From NCBI GenBank assembly GCA_013396655.1, contig WBMV01006647.1:481506-545505 (forward strand): a stretch of 64,000 nucleotides of DNA, given 5' to 3'. Shown one piece after another: positions 63,080 through 64,000 of this stretch (position 1 is the stretch's first letter; each line of letters opens with the position of its first letter). The notes under the pieces are model-generated. The model was not told where the DNA came from and searched no databases. It was given only the letters and a program-made list of their open reading frames with translations. Origin of the DNA: Campylorhamphus procurvoides. Lineage: Eukaryota; Chordata; Aves; Passeriformes; Dendrocolaptidae. A program made the position numbers and the translations under genes.

Positions 63080-63550
63080 CAGATGAGAGCCAATTTTATT
63101 TCATGTTAATAGGCCTTTTGATGCCCTTTGCGTGTTTAAAATGAGAGGTGAAGGCGTATCGATGGTTTGCCACTTCGTAACCATGCAAATAAAAGTGTTC
63201 TGAATGATCCCCGTGCCTTGACAAAAAGCTCAGCTAAACTGGTGTAAAATCTCAGTGGTTAATTAGGAGCCTTGAATAACCTATTAAAATAAGACCCTTT
63301 TTCTCAACTATCTTCTAGAGGGAATATCAGGGGAAAAAAATGCCCAGAGCCGCCTCCCTGCTCCCGTTTTGCATCAGATCGTGCAGATTCCACCCGTAGT
63401 TTTGGTTCAGGACTTATCACTGAGCTCGAGATAATATTCTTTCATCTCATATCCATATGAGAAGGTGACATGATAAGATATTTGCAATCGTGTAACTGCT
63501 TTGCATGGATCAAAAGAGGAATGAAAGAAAATGACACGAGTCAGTGTCAA
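63080..63550. promoter_or_regulatory. Candidate conserved regulatory block
   Basis: It contains a POU octamer ATGCAAAT (63183-63190), a TAATTA homeodomain core (63260-63265), and a perfect dyad CTCATAT-CC-ATATGAG (63446-63461) that includes an E-box CATATG. The adjoining GATA-type sites TGATAA and AGATA lie at 63471-63480. No repeat signature overlaps it. Function is inferred only from motif density. Confidence 0.35.
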
Positions 63551-64000
63551 GTGAAGTGCTACTAGTTAAGTAAGCTTTAAATATTGAAGGGGATTTTTAA
63601 TATTTCCTTTTAATCTCGAAATCTGTCACTTGGTGATTTTTTATAACGTTGGAGTTGTTACTAACAACATTTTCCATGGTTTCATTCAATCCAAATGCGA
63701 AAACCCACCCCATCTCAGTCATGGCAAATGTTGTAATTTCTACTGGCAATTCCTCATCCGCAACCCGGGCAGATTTCAAAGAAAAGGAGATGTTTTTCAG
63801 GCGCTGGGATACTGTTGGGATCCTGATGTTTGAACACTGGCACTAGAACATAGGCCAACAGTGAGATTTCAGTGTTTTTCTTGTTGTTTTTTTCTTAACA
63901 AGCAGTCAGACTGCGAGGGTGAATGTGCTCGGAGAGACAAAAATAGCGTTCAAAGGAAGAATTTAGAATCATAGGATATTATTTTAAAAGAAGATTGTTT
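63551..64000. other. Unique AT-rich non-coding sequence to window end
   Basis: No gene or secure repeat was recognised. AATCATAGGATATT near 63967 is weakly reminiscent of a CR1 tip, but nothing after it matches. Confidence 0.45.

Noticed and set aside
63964..63985. Possible CR1 tip at the window end
   Set aside because: After AATCATAGGATATT the sequence does not follow any CR1 form.
1..64000. CRISPR arrays, operons, bacterial or phage genes
   Set aside because: There are no regularly spaced direct repeats, no dense coding and no ribosome-binding-site pattern. The sequence is vertebrate in every respect.

Overview
The window looks like non-coding nuclear DNA from a bird, most likely a songbird. 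It is AT-rich and full of stop codons in every frame. I found no open reading frame I could assign to a cellular protein, and no rRNA, tRNA gene, CpG-island-like promoter, operon or CRISPR. The avian assignment rests on about twenty truncated copies of the CR1 retrotransposon, nearly all keeping the CR1 3' end (GGAAGGGACC / GGTCCCTTCC core and ATTCTATG- or ATTCTGTG-type ends). Two further signs are a tRNA-Ile-headed, CR1-tailed SINE at 711-845 that resembles TguSINE1, described from zebra finch, and a solo LTR at 56725-57390 of a type I recognise as abundant in bird genomes. Family names come from memory of these repeats, not from a search.

Layout. 1-8.6 kb: CR1-rich, with the SINE and eight CR1 pieces. 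8.6-21.2 kb: almost no young repeats, one ancient L2-like reverse-transcriptase relic on the minus strand (12010-12418) and a conserved-element candidate near 15.1 kb. 21.3-26.8 kb: no recognisable young repeat, strongly AT-rich, with a stretch at 22.65-23.48 kb that has the character of a conserved developmental enhancer. 26.8-27.6 kb: two pieces of an old, pre-avian CR1-like repeat. 27.7-39.4 kb: seven CR1 copies, all in minus orientation, plus a three-copy tandem repeat of about 150-162 bp at 35390-35860. 39.4-51 kb: mostly unique sequence with a small CR1-X-like piece and a probable nested CR1 pair near 47.2-47.5 kb. 51.2-51.7 kb: the longest CR1 copy. 51.7-56.7 kb: repeat-poor and AT-rich with enhancer-like stretches. 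56.7-57.4 kb: the solo LTR. 57.4-64 kb: repeat-poor, with one CR1, a polypyrimidine tract, a G-quadruplex motif and an enhancer-like block at 63.08-63.55 kb.

Overall the window fits a gene desert or a very large intron. The likely functional content is regulatory, in the repeat-poor AT-rich blocks. The rest is a layered record of repeats: L2 and old CR1-like relics, then avian CR1, then the SINE and LTR. Conservation and regulatory function are inferences here, because there is no alignment or expression data to test them.
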